From Streptomyces sp. S4.7 (GTDB lineage Bacteria; Actinomycetota; Actinomycetes; Streptomycetales; Streptomycetaceae), in NCBI RefSeq assembly GCF_010384365.1, contig NZ_CP048397.1, positions 7,631,683-7,695,682 of the forward strand: DNA of 64,000 nucleotides, written 5' to 3'. The notes beneath the pieces were generated by a model. The model saw only the letters and a program-made list of their open reading frames with translations, ran no database searches and was not told the DNA's origin. The position numbers and the translations under genes were made by a program. Shown piece after piece: positions 18,563 through 29,200 of the stretch. Numbering within the stretch: position 1 is the first letter of the stretch; each line of letters begins with the position of its first letter.

Positions 18563-20134
18563 TCAGGTCGCCTTGATGATGTCCGCGCACTTCTCGCCGA
18601 TCATCATCGTCGTGATGCACGGATTGACCGTCGGCAGGAACGGCATCACCGACGCGTCGGCCACTCTCAGCCCCGTCACGCCCTTCACCCGCAACTGGGG
18701 GTCGAGCGGCGACTCGGCGTCGTCCGCCGGCCCCATCCGCACCGTGCCCGCCGGGTGGTAGACGGTGTTGTGCGTCTTACGGATGTAGTCCAGCAGCTCC
18801 TCGTCGGACCGCGCGTCCGGCCCCGGCGCCAGCTCCCGGCCCCGCCACGCCGCCAGCGGCTCCTGCGCGACGATCTCGCGGGCGAGCCGCAGCCCGTATG
18901 TCATCACCCGGATGTCGTGCTCGTGCGTGAAGTAGCGCGGATCGACCTTCGGTTTGTCCCTGAAGTCGCGCGAACGCAGCCGGACCGTGCCGAGCGACCG
19001 CGCGCGGGTGACGTTCGGCGTCAGACAGAAGGCGTTGTCCGTGGTCGGGTAGCCGCGCCGGTAGGTGTTCATGTCGAAGGGCACCGAGCCGTAGTGGAAC
19101 ATCAGGTCCGGCCGGTCCAGGCCCGGCTCGGTGTCGGCGAAGATCCCGATCTCCCACCACTGGGTGGAGCTGGTGACCATGGGCTGCTCCGCCTCCCACA
19201 TGATCACCCCCTCCGGGTGGTCCTGAAGGTGGGAGCCGACGCCGGGGGAGTCGACCCGTACGTCGAGGCCGCTCGCCCTCAGATGGTCGGCGGGGCCGAT
19301 GCCCGACAGCATGAGCAGCTTCGGCGAGTCGATGGACCCGCAGCTGACCACGACCTCACGGCGCGCGGAGACGGCGCCGCTGTGCACGGTGTCCGGCTCC
19401 AGATACTCAACTCCCGTACATCGGCGCCGATCGGTGGTGTCGTCGAACAGAAGCCGCTTGGCCTGGAGCCCGGTACGTACCTCAAGATTGGGCCGCTTGC
19501 CGAGGACCGGGTGCAGATACGACACCGATGCGGACGAACGGGTGCCGTCCGGACGGGAGTTGATCTGGAACCAGTGCGCTCCCCGTAGCACCGTGCGACC
19601 CGTGTTGAAGGGTGTGGTGGGGATTCCCGCCGCGGCGCACGCCGCCAAAAGGGCGCCGCCGCAGGGGTCGTTCGGCGGGACGGTCATGATGTTGACCGGG
19701 CCCGAGCGGCCGTGGTGGTCGCCTGGCGCGTCGTTGGTCTCCAGCCGCTGGTAGAGCGGAAAGCAGTCGGCCGCGCTCCAGCCGTCGCAGCCGAGCGCGC
19801 CCCATTCGTCGAGATCCTCGGCGGGCGCCCAGAAGGCGATGCACGAGTTGTGCGAGGAGCAGCCGCCGAGGACCTTGGCGCGGGCGTGCCGCATGAAGTC
19901 GTTGCCGTTCTCCTGCGGTTCGATCGGGTAGTCCCAGTCGTAACCCGACTCCAGCAGCGCCATCCACCGGTCGAGCCTGAGGACGTTGTCGTCGCCCACG
20001 TCGGAGGGGCCGGCCTCCAGTACGCAGACGGTGACGCCGGGGTCCTCGGTGAGGCGCGCGGCCACGACGGCGCCGGCGGTACCACCGCCGACGACCACGT
20101 AGTCGAACTCGGCCACGGTGAGTGCTGCGGACAT
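18563..20134 (-). CDS. codA: GMC flavoprotein, choline oxidase type
   Basis: 523 residues. An FAD Rossmann fold is at the N-terminus (DYVVVGGGTAGAVVAARL) and the second GMC signature at SCGSIDSPKLLMLSGIGP. The segment GGCSSHNSCIAFWAP carries the His that holds FAD covalently and the neighbouring Ser in Arthrobacter choline oxidase, as I remember it. QDHPEG, the HPAGT motif and NPCITTMMIG match its Glu312, His466 and Asn510 regions. The enzyme should oxidise choline, by way of betaine aldehyde, to glycine betaine with release of H2O2. It follows the permease gene by 48 nt in the leftward operon betB-permease-codA. Confidence 0.88.
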   Translation of the reverse strand: MSAALTVAEFDYVVVGGGTAGAVVAARLTEDPGVTVCVLEAGPSDVGDDNVLRLDRWMALLESGYDWDYPIEPQENGNDFMRHARAKVLGGCSSHNSCIAFWAPAEDLDEWGALGCDGWSAADCFPLYQRLETNDAPGDHHGRSGPVNIMTVPPNDPCGGALLAACAAAGIPTTPFNTGRTVLRGAHWFQINSRPDGTRSSASVSYLHPVLGKRPNLEVRTGLQAKRLLFDDTTDRRRCTGVEYLEPDTVHSGAVSARREVVVSCGSIDSPKLLMLSGIGPADHLRASGLDVRVDSPGVGSHLQDHPEGVIMWEAEQPMVTSSTQWWEIGIFADTEPGLDRPDLMFHYGSVPFDMNTYRRGYPTTDNAFCLTPNVTRARSLGTVRLRSRDFRDKPKVDPRYFTHEHDIRVMTYGLRLAREIVAQEPLAAWRGRELAPGPDARSDEELLDYIRKTHNTVYHPAGTVRMGPADDAESPLDPQLRVKGVTGLRVADASVMPFLPTVNPCITTMMIGEKCADIIKAT

Positions 20135-20182
20135 CGCTTCTCCAGGTGCAGAGGGTGTCGGGGCGCGGGGAGTGCGTGGCGG

Positions 20183-21829
20183 CTACTCGGTGGGGGTGGT
20201 GGGCGGCCGCTTGGTGGGTGACGTCGGATCGCTCGCCTCGACCCGGTGTTCGGCGAGCACCCCCGTCTTGTGCCGCTGGACGAACCAGTAGTAGGTGAAG
20301 CCGCCGAGGGCGACGACTCCGACGAACAGGAACGCGCCCCAGCGCAGATACCAGTGCTGCGGACCGGTCGCGTTGTACACCGCGGCGCGCGGCCAGGCGA
20401 GGTTGAGGGACATCGCGGCGCCCCAGAGCACGGCGATGATGTTGACGGGCAGTCCGAACCGTCCCAGCGTGAAGCTGCCCTTGACCGGCTGCCACTCGCC
20501 ACGCAGCCGCTTGACCAGCATCGGGGTGGTGACCAGCAGATAGGCCACATAGATCATGATGATCGCGATGCTCGTGATCACCGAGAAGATCTGCGGCTGG
20601 TTGATGTTGATGACCAGGATGACGACACCCACGACACCGATCAGCATGGCGGGCACGACCGGCGTGTGGAAACGCGGACTGACCCGGGCGAGCACGGAGC
20701 CCGCCGGCAGGTTGTTGTCGCGTGCCATGGCGAACATCAGGCGGATACCCGCCGCCTGAACCGCCAGCACACAGACGGTGATCGCGATCACCACGCACCA
20801 CAGGAAGATCTCGCCGATGGTCGACCCGAGCGTGTCGAGGACGACGAACTGCAGGCCGTCGGTGGTCAGCCGCTTGTCCGCCAGATCCGGCACCGCCAGC
20901 AGGGCGAACAGCAGGATCAGCCCGCCGATCAGGAATGACGCGACGAGCGCGCGCAGGATCGCGCGAGGCGCGTTGCGGCTCGGGTTGTGCGACTCCTCGC
21001 CGAGCGACGAAGCGGTGTCGAAGCCGTACATGACGTACGCGGAGGCCAGCGACGCGGTGAGGAACGCGCCGAAGTACCCGAGCGTCTCGCCCGTGCCCTG
21101 TCCTTGCGTGTCGGTCAGTACGGTGCTGGGGCCGCGGGTGATGTGCACGGCCAGGAAGATGATCAGTGCGACGGCGGCGATCAGTTCGATGAACACCCCG
21201 GCGGAGTTGATCCGCGCCATGAGCTTGACGCCGAAGGCGTTGACGGTGGTGGAGAAGAGGATGAGGACGGAGCCGAGCAGTACGGCGTTGCCCGCGGCGT
21301 CGTACTTGCCGCCGCCGTCCCCGATGAACTGGAACCGGCTGTCGATCTGCGGCAGCGTGATCTGGTAGGCGAGCGCCACGGCCGACAGCGTCACCATGGT
21401 CGCCGTCATCATCATCCAGCCGCCGAGCCAGCCGATGTGCGGACCACCCATGTTCTTGGCCCAGTTGTAGACGGAGCCGGCGACCGGGTAGCGGGCGGCC
21501 AGCTCGCAGAAGCACAGGGCCACCATCAGCTGTCCGGCGAAGACCATCGGCCAGGACCACCAGTAGGCCGGACCGCCGAAGCTGACACCGAAGTAGAAGA
21601 GCTGGAAGGTGCCGGTCAGGATCGAGATGTAGCTGATCCCGGCGGCAAAGGTGTGGAAGTTGCCGAGGGTCCGCTTGAGCTCGGGCCGGTAGCCGAGTGC
21701 GCCGAGCGCCTCGTCGTCGTCCTGGAGCTGGGTCCTCGCGGAGGCCTCCGGGTCCGCGGGGCCCGCGGCGCCGGAACCGTTCGAGCCGCTCCCGTTCTCG
21801 TGGCCGTTCGGCGTGCCCGGCGTACTCAC
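20183..21829 (-). CDS. APC-family permease, probable choline or amine uptake
   Basis: 548 residues with about 12 membrane segments (first GISYISILTGTFQLFYFG, APC motif GWMMMTATMVTLSAVALAYQ, GFDTASSLGEESHNPSR). The hydrophilic N-terminus is rich in Gly, Ser and Asn. The GTG at 21829 overlaps the TGA of the dehydrogenase upstream (GTGA), so coupled translation is likely; ATG 21838 is a close alternative. It belongs to the amino acid/GABA permease-like branch of APC. The context between betaine aldehyde dehydrogenase and choline oxidase suggests choline or a related quaternary amine as substrate, which is inference. Confidence 0.9.
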   Translation of the reverse strand: MSTPGTPNGHENGSGSNGSGAAGPADPEASARTQLQDDDEALGALGYRPELKRTLGNFHTFAAGISYISILTGTFQLFYFGVSFGGPAYWWSWPMVFAGQLMVALCFCELAARYPVAGSVYNWAKNMGGPHIGWLGGWMMMTATMVTLSAVALAYQITLPQIDSRFQFIGDGGGKYDAAGNAVLLGSVLILFSTTVNAFGVKLMARINSAGVFIELIAAVALIIFLAVHITRGPSTVLTDTQGQGTGETLGYFGAFLTASLASAYVMYGFDTASSLGEESHNPSRNAPRAILRALVASFLIGGLILLFALLAVPDLADKRLTTDGLQFVVLDTLGSTIGEIFLWCVVIAITVCVLAVQAAGIRLMFAMARDNNLPAGSVLARVSPRFHTPVVPAMLIGVVGVVILVININQPQIFSVITSIAIIMIYVAYLLVTTPMLVKRLRGEWQPVKGSFTLGRFGLPVNIIAVLWGAAMSLNLAWPRAAVYNATGPQHWYLRWGAFLFVGVVALGGFTYYWFVQRHKTGVLAEHRVEASDPTSPTKRPPTTPTE

Positions 21830-23295
21830 TCGAACCATGCCTGAGGACTCGGCGAGAGATTGCGCCACACGTGTTTGGCCTCCTGGTACTCGGCCAGCCC
21901 GGCAGGCCCCAGCTCCCGCCCGAAGCCGGACTGCTTCATGCCGCCCCATTCGGCCTGCGGGACATACGGATGGAAGTCGTTGATCCATACGGTGCCCGCC
22001 CGCATCCGCGACGCCACGCGCTGCCCGCGCCCGGTGTCCTGCGACCAGACCGCCCCGGTGAGGCCGTAGACGGTGTCGTTGGCGAGCGCGACCGCCTCGT
22101 CCTCGTCCCTGAAGCGCTCGACGGTGAGCACGGGGCCGAACGATTCGTCACGCACCACCGACATCCCCGGAGCGCAGTCGTCCAGCACGGTCGGCGGGTA
22201 GTAGAACCCGTCGCGAAGCCCGGGGTCGCTGGGGCGCTCGCCGCCGCAGCGCAGTACGGCGCCTTCGGCGAGCCCCGCCGCCACGTACGCCTCGACCTTC
22301 TCGCGGTGCTCCGCCGAGATCAGCGGCCCGGTGCGGGCGTGCTCGTCGAACGGGCCGCCCATCGGGATCGCCCTGGCGCGGCGTACCAGCTCGTCCACGA
22401 ACGCGTCGTGCAGCTCGTCCTGGACCAGCAGCCGCGCGCCGGCCGAGCAGACCTGCCCGGAGTGCAGGAACACCGCCGTCAGCGCGTAATCGACCGCGCT
22501 CTCGAAGTCGGCGTCCGCGAAGACGATGTTCGGATTCTTGCCGCCCAGCTCCAGCGCGACCTTCTTCACCGTCGGCGCGGCCGCGGCCATGATGCGGCGC
22601 CCCGTGACGAGACCGCCGGTGAAGGACACCATGTCGACACGAGGGTCCTCGGTGAGCGGCGCGCCCGCCGTCGCACCGGCGCCGAGGACGAGATTCGCCG
22701 CGCCGTCCGGCAGACCGCCTTCGGTCAGCAGCCGCATCAGCATGATCGCGGTGTGCGGGGTCAGCTCGCTCGGCTTCAGTACAAAGGTGTTGCCGGCGCC
22801 GAGCGCGGGGGCCACCTTCCAGGAGGTCTGCAGCAGCGGGTAGTTCCACGGGGTGATCAGCGCGCAGACGCCGACCGGTTCGTGCACGACGCGGCTGTCG
22901 ACGCCGGGGTCGCCGGTGTGGACGACGCGGTCGGTGCCGCCGGCGGCCGTCAGGTTGCCGAAGTAGCGGAAGCAGTTCGCGATGTCGTCCATGTCGTACT
23001 CGCTCTCGACGAGCCGCTTCCCCGTGTCCAGGGACTCGGCCCGCGCGAACGCGGCCTTGTCGCGCTCCAGCAGTTCGGCCACGCGCAGCAGCAGACCGCC
23101 GCGCTCGGCGGCCGGGGTGCCGGGCCAGGGACCGCTGTCGAACGCGTCACGGGCCGCCTCGACGGCGGCCGCCGCGTCCTTGGGGCCCGCCTCGTCCACG
23201 GTCGCGACGAGCGTGCCGTCCGCCGGGCAGCGGATCTCGCGGACCTGACCGCCTACGGCGGTCGTCCACTTGCCACCGATGAACAGCTCTGGCAT
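21826..23295 (-). CDS. betB: Betaine-aldehyde dehydrogenase type ALDH
   Basis: 489 residues from ATG 23295. Catalytic motifs are LITPWNYPLLQTSWK, LELGGKNPNIVF (Glu) and HSGQVCSAGARLLVQ (Cys). The C-terminal INDFHPYVPQAEWGGMKQSG, with its conserved Tyr and Trp, fits the betaine aldehyde and related amine-aldehyde dehydrogenases. It is the first gene of the leftward choline operon. The product would turn betaine aldehyde into glycine betaine for osmoprotection, complementing the oxidase. Confidence 0.92.
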   Translation of the reverse strand: MPELFIGGKWTTAVGGQVREIRCPADGTLVATVDEAGPKDAAAAVEAARDAFDSGPWPGTPAAERGGLLLRVAELLERDKAAFARAESLDTGKRLVESEYDMDDIANCFRYFGNLTAAGGTDRVVHTGDPGVDSRVVHEPVGVCALITPWNYPLLQTSWKVAPALGAGNTFVLKPSELTPHTAIMLMRLLTEGGLPDGAANLVLGAGATAGAPLTEDPRVDMVSFTGGLVTGRRIMAAAAPTVKKVALELGGKNPNIVFADADFESAVDYALTAVFLHSGQVCSAGARLLVQDELHDAFVDELVRRARAIPMGGPFDEHARTGPLISAEHREKVEAYVAAGLAEGAVLRCGGERPSDPGLRDGFYYPPTVLDDCAPGMSVVRDESFGPVLTVERFRDEDEAVALANDTVYGLTGAVWSQDTGRGQRVASRMRAGTVWINDFHPYVPQAEWGGMKQSGFGRELGPAGLAEYQEAKHVWRNLSPSPQAWFE

Positions 23296-23484
23296 GGCGG
23301 ACTCCTCGGGTTCGGGTGAGCGGGCACCGCGAGAGTCGGTTGTGGTGCTCCATCAACAGAGAGTAAGGAGCAGAGGCCGGGTCCGCCTTCCGGGAGCGCC
23401 CGGAGGGCTCAGCCGGGCCTGTACGACAGCGACGGCCCGATCGTCCCCATCCGTAGGAGGTCAGTCCTTGCGCGCGAGCCGTCC

Positions 23485-24753
23485 TCAGGCGCCGGACGGG
23501 CCCATTGCCTGCCACGCGTCGATCTCGCGCACGCGCGCGAGGGCGGACGGGCGCTGCCGCGCGGGGAGCGCGTCGGCGAGGGTGCGCCACACCGCGAGGT
23601 CGTCCTCACCCCAAGGGCTGTAGGCCCAGTCGGCCAGCAGCCCCGGATCCCCGCGTGCGATCAGGGCCGCCCTGAGCTGGTCGGCGAGTCTGCGCCGCAG
23701 CCGTACGACGGCGGGGGAGAGGGAAGCGGGCAGCAGCGGTCCCGCGTAGGCGCTCATGGCACCGGTGACCGCTCCGGACGCCAGCCTCCTGGTGACGGTG
23801 TCGAAGTCCGTGTCGACGGGAGCGGTCAGCCGGTAGGGGCGAGAACGCAGCAGGTCGGGACCGAGCAGTCCGCGCAGCCGGAACAGCTCCGCGCGCAGGG
23901 TGACGGGCGTGACGGACTCGTCCTCGTACAGCTCCATGAGCAGTTCGTCGCCGCAGATGCCCTCCGGGCGGTTCGAGAGCACCGTCAGGATCTCGCTGTG
24001 GCGACGGCTGAGCCTGGTCTTGCGGCCGTCCACGACGAGCAGGGCCTCGTCCCGTCCGAGGACCGACAGCTGTACGGTCCCGGGGGCCGGCGGTGGGGCC
24101 AGCAGGGCGAGCTGCGACTCGGCGGCCCTGGCGACGGCGCCCACGAACGCGAGGCTGTGCGGATGGGCCAGCCGGTCGCCGCCGGTGATGTCGACGGCGC
24201 CGAGCAGCCGTCCGGTGCGCGGATCGTGGATGGGCGCGGCGGCGCAGGTCCAGGGGTGCACGGGCCGCAGGAAGTGCTCGGCGGCGAACACCTGGACGGG
24301 CCGGTCGACGGCGATGGCGGTGCCCGGGGCGTTCGTTCCCGCCGCGGCCTCGGACCAGCGGGCGCCCGGCACGAAGTTCATCCCGCCGGCCTGCGCGCGC
24401 GTAGCGGTGTGGCCCTCGACCCACAGGAGCCGTCCGTGGGCGTCGCACACCGCGATCAGATGTTCGCCGTCCGACGCGTAGGCGCCCATCAGTTCACGGA
24501 AGAGCGGCATCACGCGCGTGAGCGGGTGCGCGTCCCGGTAGGCGCCGAGGTCGTCGTCGGACAGCTCGACACTGGCCGTCCCCTCGGGACGGACGTGCGC
24601 GCTGGCGGAACGCTGCCAGGAATCGGCCACCACCGGGCGTACGGGGTGGTCGACCCGGCCGGCGGTCGCGAACGACTCGTACGCGCGACGCAGCGCTCCG
24701 CGCCGCTCCGCAGGGTCCGCTCCTTCTTCCAGGGCCACCCATGTGTCGGTCAA
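23485..24753 (-). CDS. GAF-domain transcriptional regulator
   Basis: 422 residues. A GAF-like sensory region spans roughly residues 60-220 (LIAVCDAHGRLLWVEGH, GMNFVPGARWSEAAAGTNAP, LRPVHPWTCAAAPIHDP), similar to the input domain of AcoR-type regulators but without the sigma-54 AAA+ module. Residues ~230-330 look like a winged-helix DNA-binding domain (RLSRRHSEILTVLSN, DELLMELYEDESVTPVTLRA). A region rich in Leu follows. Such proteins often accompany aldehyde dehydrogenase genes, so it probably controls the choline/aldehyde operon next to it, reading in the same direction 190 nt upstream. Confidence 0.85.
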   Translation of the reverse strand: MTDTWVALEEGADPAERRGALRRAYESFATAGRVDHPVRPVVADSWQRSASAHVRPEGTASVELSDDDLGAYRDAHPLTRVMPLFRELMGAYASDGEHLIAVCDAHGRLLWVEGHTATRAQAGGMNFVPGARWSEAAAGTNAPGTAIAVDRPVQVFAAEHFLRPVHPWTCAAAPIHDPRTGRLLGAVDITGGDRLAHPHSLAFVGAVARAAESQLALLAPPPAPGTVQLSVLGRDEALLVVDGRKTRLSRRHSEILTVLSNRPEGICGDELLMELYEDESVTPVTLRAELFRLRGLLGPDLLRSRPYRLTAPVDTDFDTVTRRLASGAVTGAMSAYAGPLLPASLSPAVVRLRRRLADQLRAALIARGDPGLLADWAYSPWGEDDLAVWRTLADALPARQRPSALARVREIDAWQAMGPSGA

Positions 24754-24966
24754 CTCGGCCTCCCGAGGCCACTACTGCACCGGCCTCCACCATCGTCGCC
24801 CCGCGTGCGCCACCGGGCAAGGCTCCGGTCGCACACGGGGCGGGTCGGGACGAAACGGCGCGGGGCGGGGGTGGGGCGGCGGTGCGGTGGCAGTGCGGCT
24901 GCCGTTCGGCGGCTCATCCGTATGGAGGCCGCGCCCCACGCACTCCGCGTCCACCGTGGCCGACCG

Positions 24967-26289
24967 TCAGACCTCCGCCCGCAGGCTCGCCAGCGCCGAC
25001 GCCGGATCGGCGGCCGGCGGCCCCGAAGCGGCCCAGCGGGCCCCGGCTCTGCGGTACGGCCACCAGCGGCCGTCGCGCCCGTAGCGCAGCTGTGTGTCCG
25101 CCCCCACGACCGTCCAGCGGCCGCCCGCACCCGCGCGCAGCCGTGGGCGTTCGCTGTCCTCCCAGGCCCCCGCCAGATCGGCCTTCGCGCGGGCCAGCGC
25201 CTCGGGCTCCGGTTGCCACTCGTCCTCCAGTACGGCGAGAGCCGCCGCGCCGCCGTAGCGCCAGGCGCCGACCGCCAGGCCCAGTTCGGCGCGCTGCCGG
25301 CCCGTGCCCCCGGCGAGCCGCACCGCGATCAGCGGATCGTCGGTCGAGGCCGCGAGGCGCACGGCGTCCTGACGGGTAGTCAACTGTTCTTCGAGCGGCT
25401 GCCGTTCGTGCCCGGCGGACAACGCGTCGATCAGCATCCGCAGCGCGCGTCCCGCCGCGTCCGCCGTCAGGAACTCCAGGGCGTCCGCGTCGATCCCGGG
25501 CGGTGGCTCCGCCTCGGTGTCGAGGGACGGCGGCAGGCCGGGCTCCTCCGGGACCGGCGGGGGAGGGGGCAGCGGCGGGAGGATGCCCCGCGCCGCGAAC
25601 GCCTCGTCCGCCCGTATGCCCTCCGGCTCCTCCGCCGTCCCTCCACCCGCGGCCGTGGCCTCGGTCGGACTCTGCGTCCGCGCGGCCCGCGCGGAGCGCA
25701 CCTGCAACTCGTCGAGCAGTTGGCGCTCACCCCGGCCGCGCATCAGCAGGAGGACGAAAGGGTCCTCGTCCAACAGCCTCGCCACCTGATAGCACAGCGC
25801 CGCCGTGTGCGGACACAGGTCCCAGGCGTCACAGGCGCACTCCGGCTCCAGGTCGCCGATGCCGGGCAGCAGTTCGACCCCGGCGCCCGCCGCGTCCTCC
25901 ACAAGATGCGGTGGCATGTCCCGGTCCAGCAGCGCGGCGATGTGCCCCGCGCGCTCGACCGCCATGTCCAGGAACCGGTCCCACTCCTCCGTACTGAGCT
26001 GCTGCAACAGCACGTCGCTGCGCTGCGCCGTGCCGTCCGTGTCCCGAACGACGGCCGTGATCCTCCCCGGCCGTACGGACACCGCGCCGACCGCGCCGTC
26101 ACGCGCCTGCTTGCGCCCCTTCTTGAGCTGCTGCAAGTCGAGCGCCGTGTCCTCAAGGGCCTTCAGCCACGCCTGTCCCCACCAGCTCCGCGCGAAGCCC
26201 CGGCCCCGCGCGGGCGGCAGGGCGGCGAAGGTGCGCTCGGCCCCTTCCGTACCGCGACCGCCGCTGTTTGCGCTGTCGGCTCCGGTCAT
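24967..26289 (-). CDS. SWIM zinc finger protein
   Basis: 440 residues from ATG 26289, which overlaps the TGA of the SNF2 gene (ATGA). The SWIM motif C-x-C-x5-C-x-H is present as CACDAWDLCPH at about residues 145-155. Before it come SWWGQAWLKALED and GRKQARDGAVGAVSV, which are standard for the bacterial SWIM partner protein. The rest is Pro/Glu-rich linkers and a C-terminal helical region. The protein is nearly always paired with a SNF2 helicase in actinobacteria and presumably binds DNA or the helicase; its cellular role is not established. Confidence 0.9.
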   Translation of the reverse strand: MTGADSANSGGRGTEGAERTFAALPPARGRGFARSWWGQAWLKALEDTALDLQQLKKGRKQARDGAVGAVSVRPGRITAVVRDTDGTAQRSDVLLQQLSTEEWDRFLDMAVERAGHIAALLDRDMPPHLVEDAAGAGVELLPGIGDLEPECACDAWDLCPHTAALCYQVARLLDEDPFVLLLMRGRGERQLLDELQVRSARAARTQSPTEATAAGGGTAEEPEGIRADEAFAARGILPPLPPPPPVPEEPGLPPSLDTEAEPPPGIDADALEFLTADAAGRALRMLIDALSAGHERQPLEEQLTTRQDAVRLAASTDDPLIAVRLAGGTGRQRAELGLAVGAWRYGGAAALAVLEDEWQPEPEALARAKADLAGAWEDSERPRLRAGAGGRWTVVGADTQLRYGRDGRWWPYRRAGARWAASGPPAADPASALASLRAEV

Positions 26290-29200
26290 CGCGCACTCCC
26301 TCGCAGCTCGACCAGATCGGCCAGCTCGTCGTCCGTCAGTTCCGTCAGGGCCGCCTCGCCGCCGGCGCCGAGGACGGAGTCCGCCAGTTGCTGTTTGCGC
26401 GCCAGCATGTCGGCGATCCGGTCCTCGATCGTGCCCTCGGCGATCATCCGGTGCACCTGCACGGCCCGGTTCTGGCCGATGCGGTACGCGCGGTCCGTCG
26501 CCTGGGCCTCTACCGCCGGGTTCCACCAGCGGTCGAAGTGCACGACATGCTCCGCGCGGGTCAGATTCAGGCCGGTGCCCGCCGCCTTCAACGACAGCAG
26601 GAAGACGGGCACTTCGCCCTCCTGGAACCGTCGCACCATGTCCTCGCGCTGGCGCACCGGTGTGCCCCCGTGCAGGAACTGCGTCGGGACGCCGCGCGCC
26701 GCCAGATGCTGTTCGAGCAGGCGCGCCATCTGTACGTACTGCGTGAAGACGAGCACGCTCGCCTCCTCGGCGAGGATCGTGTCCAGCAGCTCGTCGAGCA
26801 GTTCCACCTTGCCCGAACGCCCTGCCACACGTGCCGAGTCGTCCTCCTTGAGGAACTGCGCGGGATGGTTGCAGATCTGCTTGAGCGACGTCAGAAGCTT
26901 CATCACGAGGCCGCGGCGCTCCATGCCGCCGGCCTCCGAGATCGCCGCGAGGGTCTCGCGTACGACGGCCTCGTAGAGGCCCGCCTGCTCCGTCGTGAGC
27001 GACACCGCGCGGTCGGTCTCCGTCTTCGGAGGCAGCTCGGGCGCGATGCCGGGATCCGCCTTGCGCCGACGCAGCAGGAACGGCCGAACGAGCGCGGACA
27101 GCCGCTCCGCCGCCCCCGGGTCACCACCCTCGACCGCCTGCGCGTAGCGCGTGCGGAAGGTGGCGAGCTTGCCGAGGAGACCCGGTGTCGTCCAGTCGAG
27201 GATCGCCCAGAGCTCGGAGAGGTTGTTCTCCACCGGGGTACCGGACAGGGCGACGCGCGCCTTGGCGCCGATGGTGCGCAACTGACCGGCGGTCGACGAG
27301 TACGGATTCTTCACGTGCTGCGCCTCGTCGGCGACGACCATGCCCCACTCGGCGGCGGCCAGTTTCCGCGCGTCCAGCCGCATCGTGCCGTAGGTCGTGA
27401 GGACGAACTCGCCGTCCGCGAGGGCGTCCAGGCCGCGTGACGCGCCGTGGAATCGGCGCACCGGCGTGCCGGGTGCGAATCGTTCGATCTCGCGCTGCCA
27501 GTTGCCCATCAGCGACGTCGGGCAGATGACCAGGGTGGGGCCCGCCGCCGACTGCTCGGTCTGGCGGTGCAGATGGAGCGCGATGACCGTGATGGTCTTG
27601 CCGAGCCCCATGTCGTCGGCGAGACAGCCACCGAGACCGAGTGAGGTCATCCGGTGCAGCCAGTTGAGCCCTCGCAGCTGGTAGTCGCGCAGCGTGGCCG
27701 TGAGAGCCGCCGGCTGGCCGATCTCCTGGTCGGTGCCCTCCGGGTCGGCCAGGCGGTCGCGCAGCGCCTCCAGCCACCCCGACGCCTGCACCTCGACCCG
27801 GCGCCCGTCCACCTCGGTGGACCCGGTGAGAACGGCTCCGAGCGCGTCGACGGGCGTGAGCTTGCGGTCCTGGCTCTCCCGCGCGCGCCTGGCCTCCGCC
27901 GGGTCGATGAGGACCCACTGGTCGCGCAGTCGAACGACGGGGCGGGTCGCTTCGGCGAGGCGGTCCAGCTCGGCGCGGGTGAGTTCCTGGTCGCCCAGCG
28001 CGAACCGCCAGTTGAAGGCGAGCAGCGCGTCGGCGGACAGGAAGGACGGCAGACCCGAACCGCCGCCGTCCGGGCGGCCGTTCCCGTGCGTGTCGTCCTC
28101 GTCGGCACGGCCCGAGCCCAGCGTGTCGTGCCGCGTGTCGCGCCGATTTCCGTACGGGCCGGAGCCCGGCCCGTCGTCGGGCGGGCCGATGACGGCGCGC
28201 GCCGTCAGCCTGCGCGCCAGTGACTTCGGCCAGTGCACCTGGACACCGGTGGCGGCCAGCGCTCGGGAGGCTTCCCCGAGCAGTTCGGTGACCTCTTCGT
28301 CGGCGAGGTCGATCGCGTCGGGCACGGTGGCCGACAGGAGGGGGGCCAGCGGTGGCCAGGCACGTGCGGCGCGCCTCAGGGCCAGCAGGGCGTCCATCCG
28401 GGCCCGGGGGCCGAACGCCTCGCCCGTGGCCTCCGTGGCCCCCGTGCCGGCCCACACCTCGGCGGCGTCGGCGACGACCGTCGGGTCGCTGACGCTGTGC
28501 ATCTGCAGGACGGCGCGGAACGCGGGGGCGGATCCGAACGCGTCGCCGCCGGTGGAGCCGCCCTCCATGGAAGAGCCTTCCTGCGCGGCGGTCAGGCCGG
28601 GCAGTTCGACCCGGAGCGACAGCCGTACGCCCGCGTCGTGCCCGGCCGCCACGTCGGCGGCCCAGCCGCGCAGTTCGGGCATCCGGCGCGGCTCCGGAGC
28701 GGCGAAGGCGGGCGATCTCGCCGCGATCCGCGCGGCGGGCGTGCGCACGAGACCGTCGGCGACCGCGTCGAGGAACTGCCGCAACAGCCGTTCCGGATCG
28801 GCGAGCAGGAGCGGACCGGTCGCCTCGGGGTCGAGCGGTACGGAGTGCGCGGCGGGCGGCATCGAGGCGGCGAGCGCGCGGACGCGCTCCAGATCGTCGG
28901 CGGCGAGGGGGCCGGCCCGCCAGGCGTCGTGGCCGGCCGTCGAGAGTCCGGGCAACAGCTTGCCGCGCGCCGCGAGTTGCAGGGCGAGCAGCGACGCCGC
29001 TCCCCAGAAGGCCGCGGCGGGCGAGGCGTGCGCCGACGCCCTCGCGCGGGTCAGTACGGGCAGGGCGTCCCGTACGGGCAGCAGCAGGGCGGCGACCGTA
29101 CGGAGCCGCACGTCGTCGCCGACGACGGTCAGTTCCCCGACCGAGGCCGCCGGGACCGCTGAATCCGCCAGGTCTGTCGATTCGGCCGAGTCCGTCGATT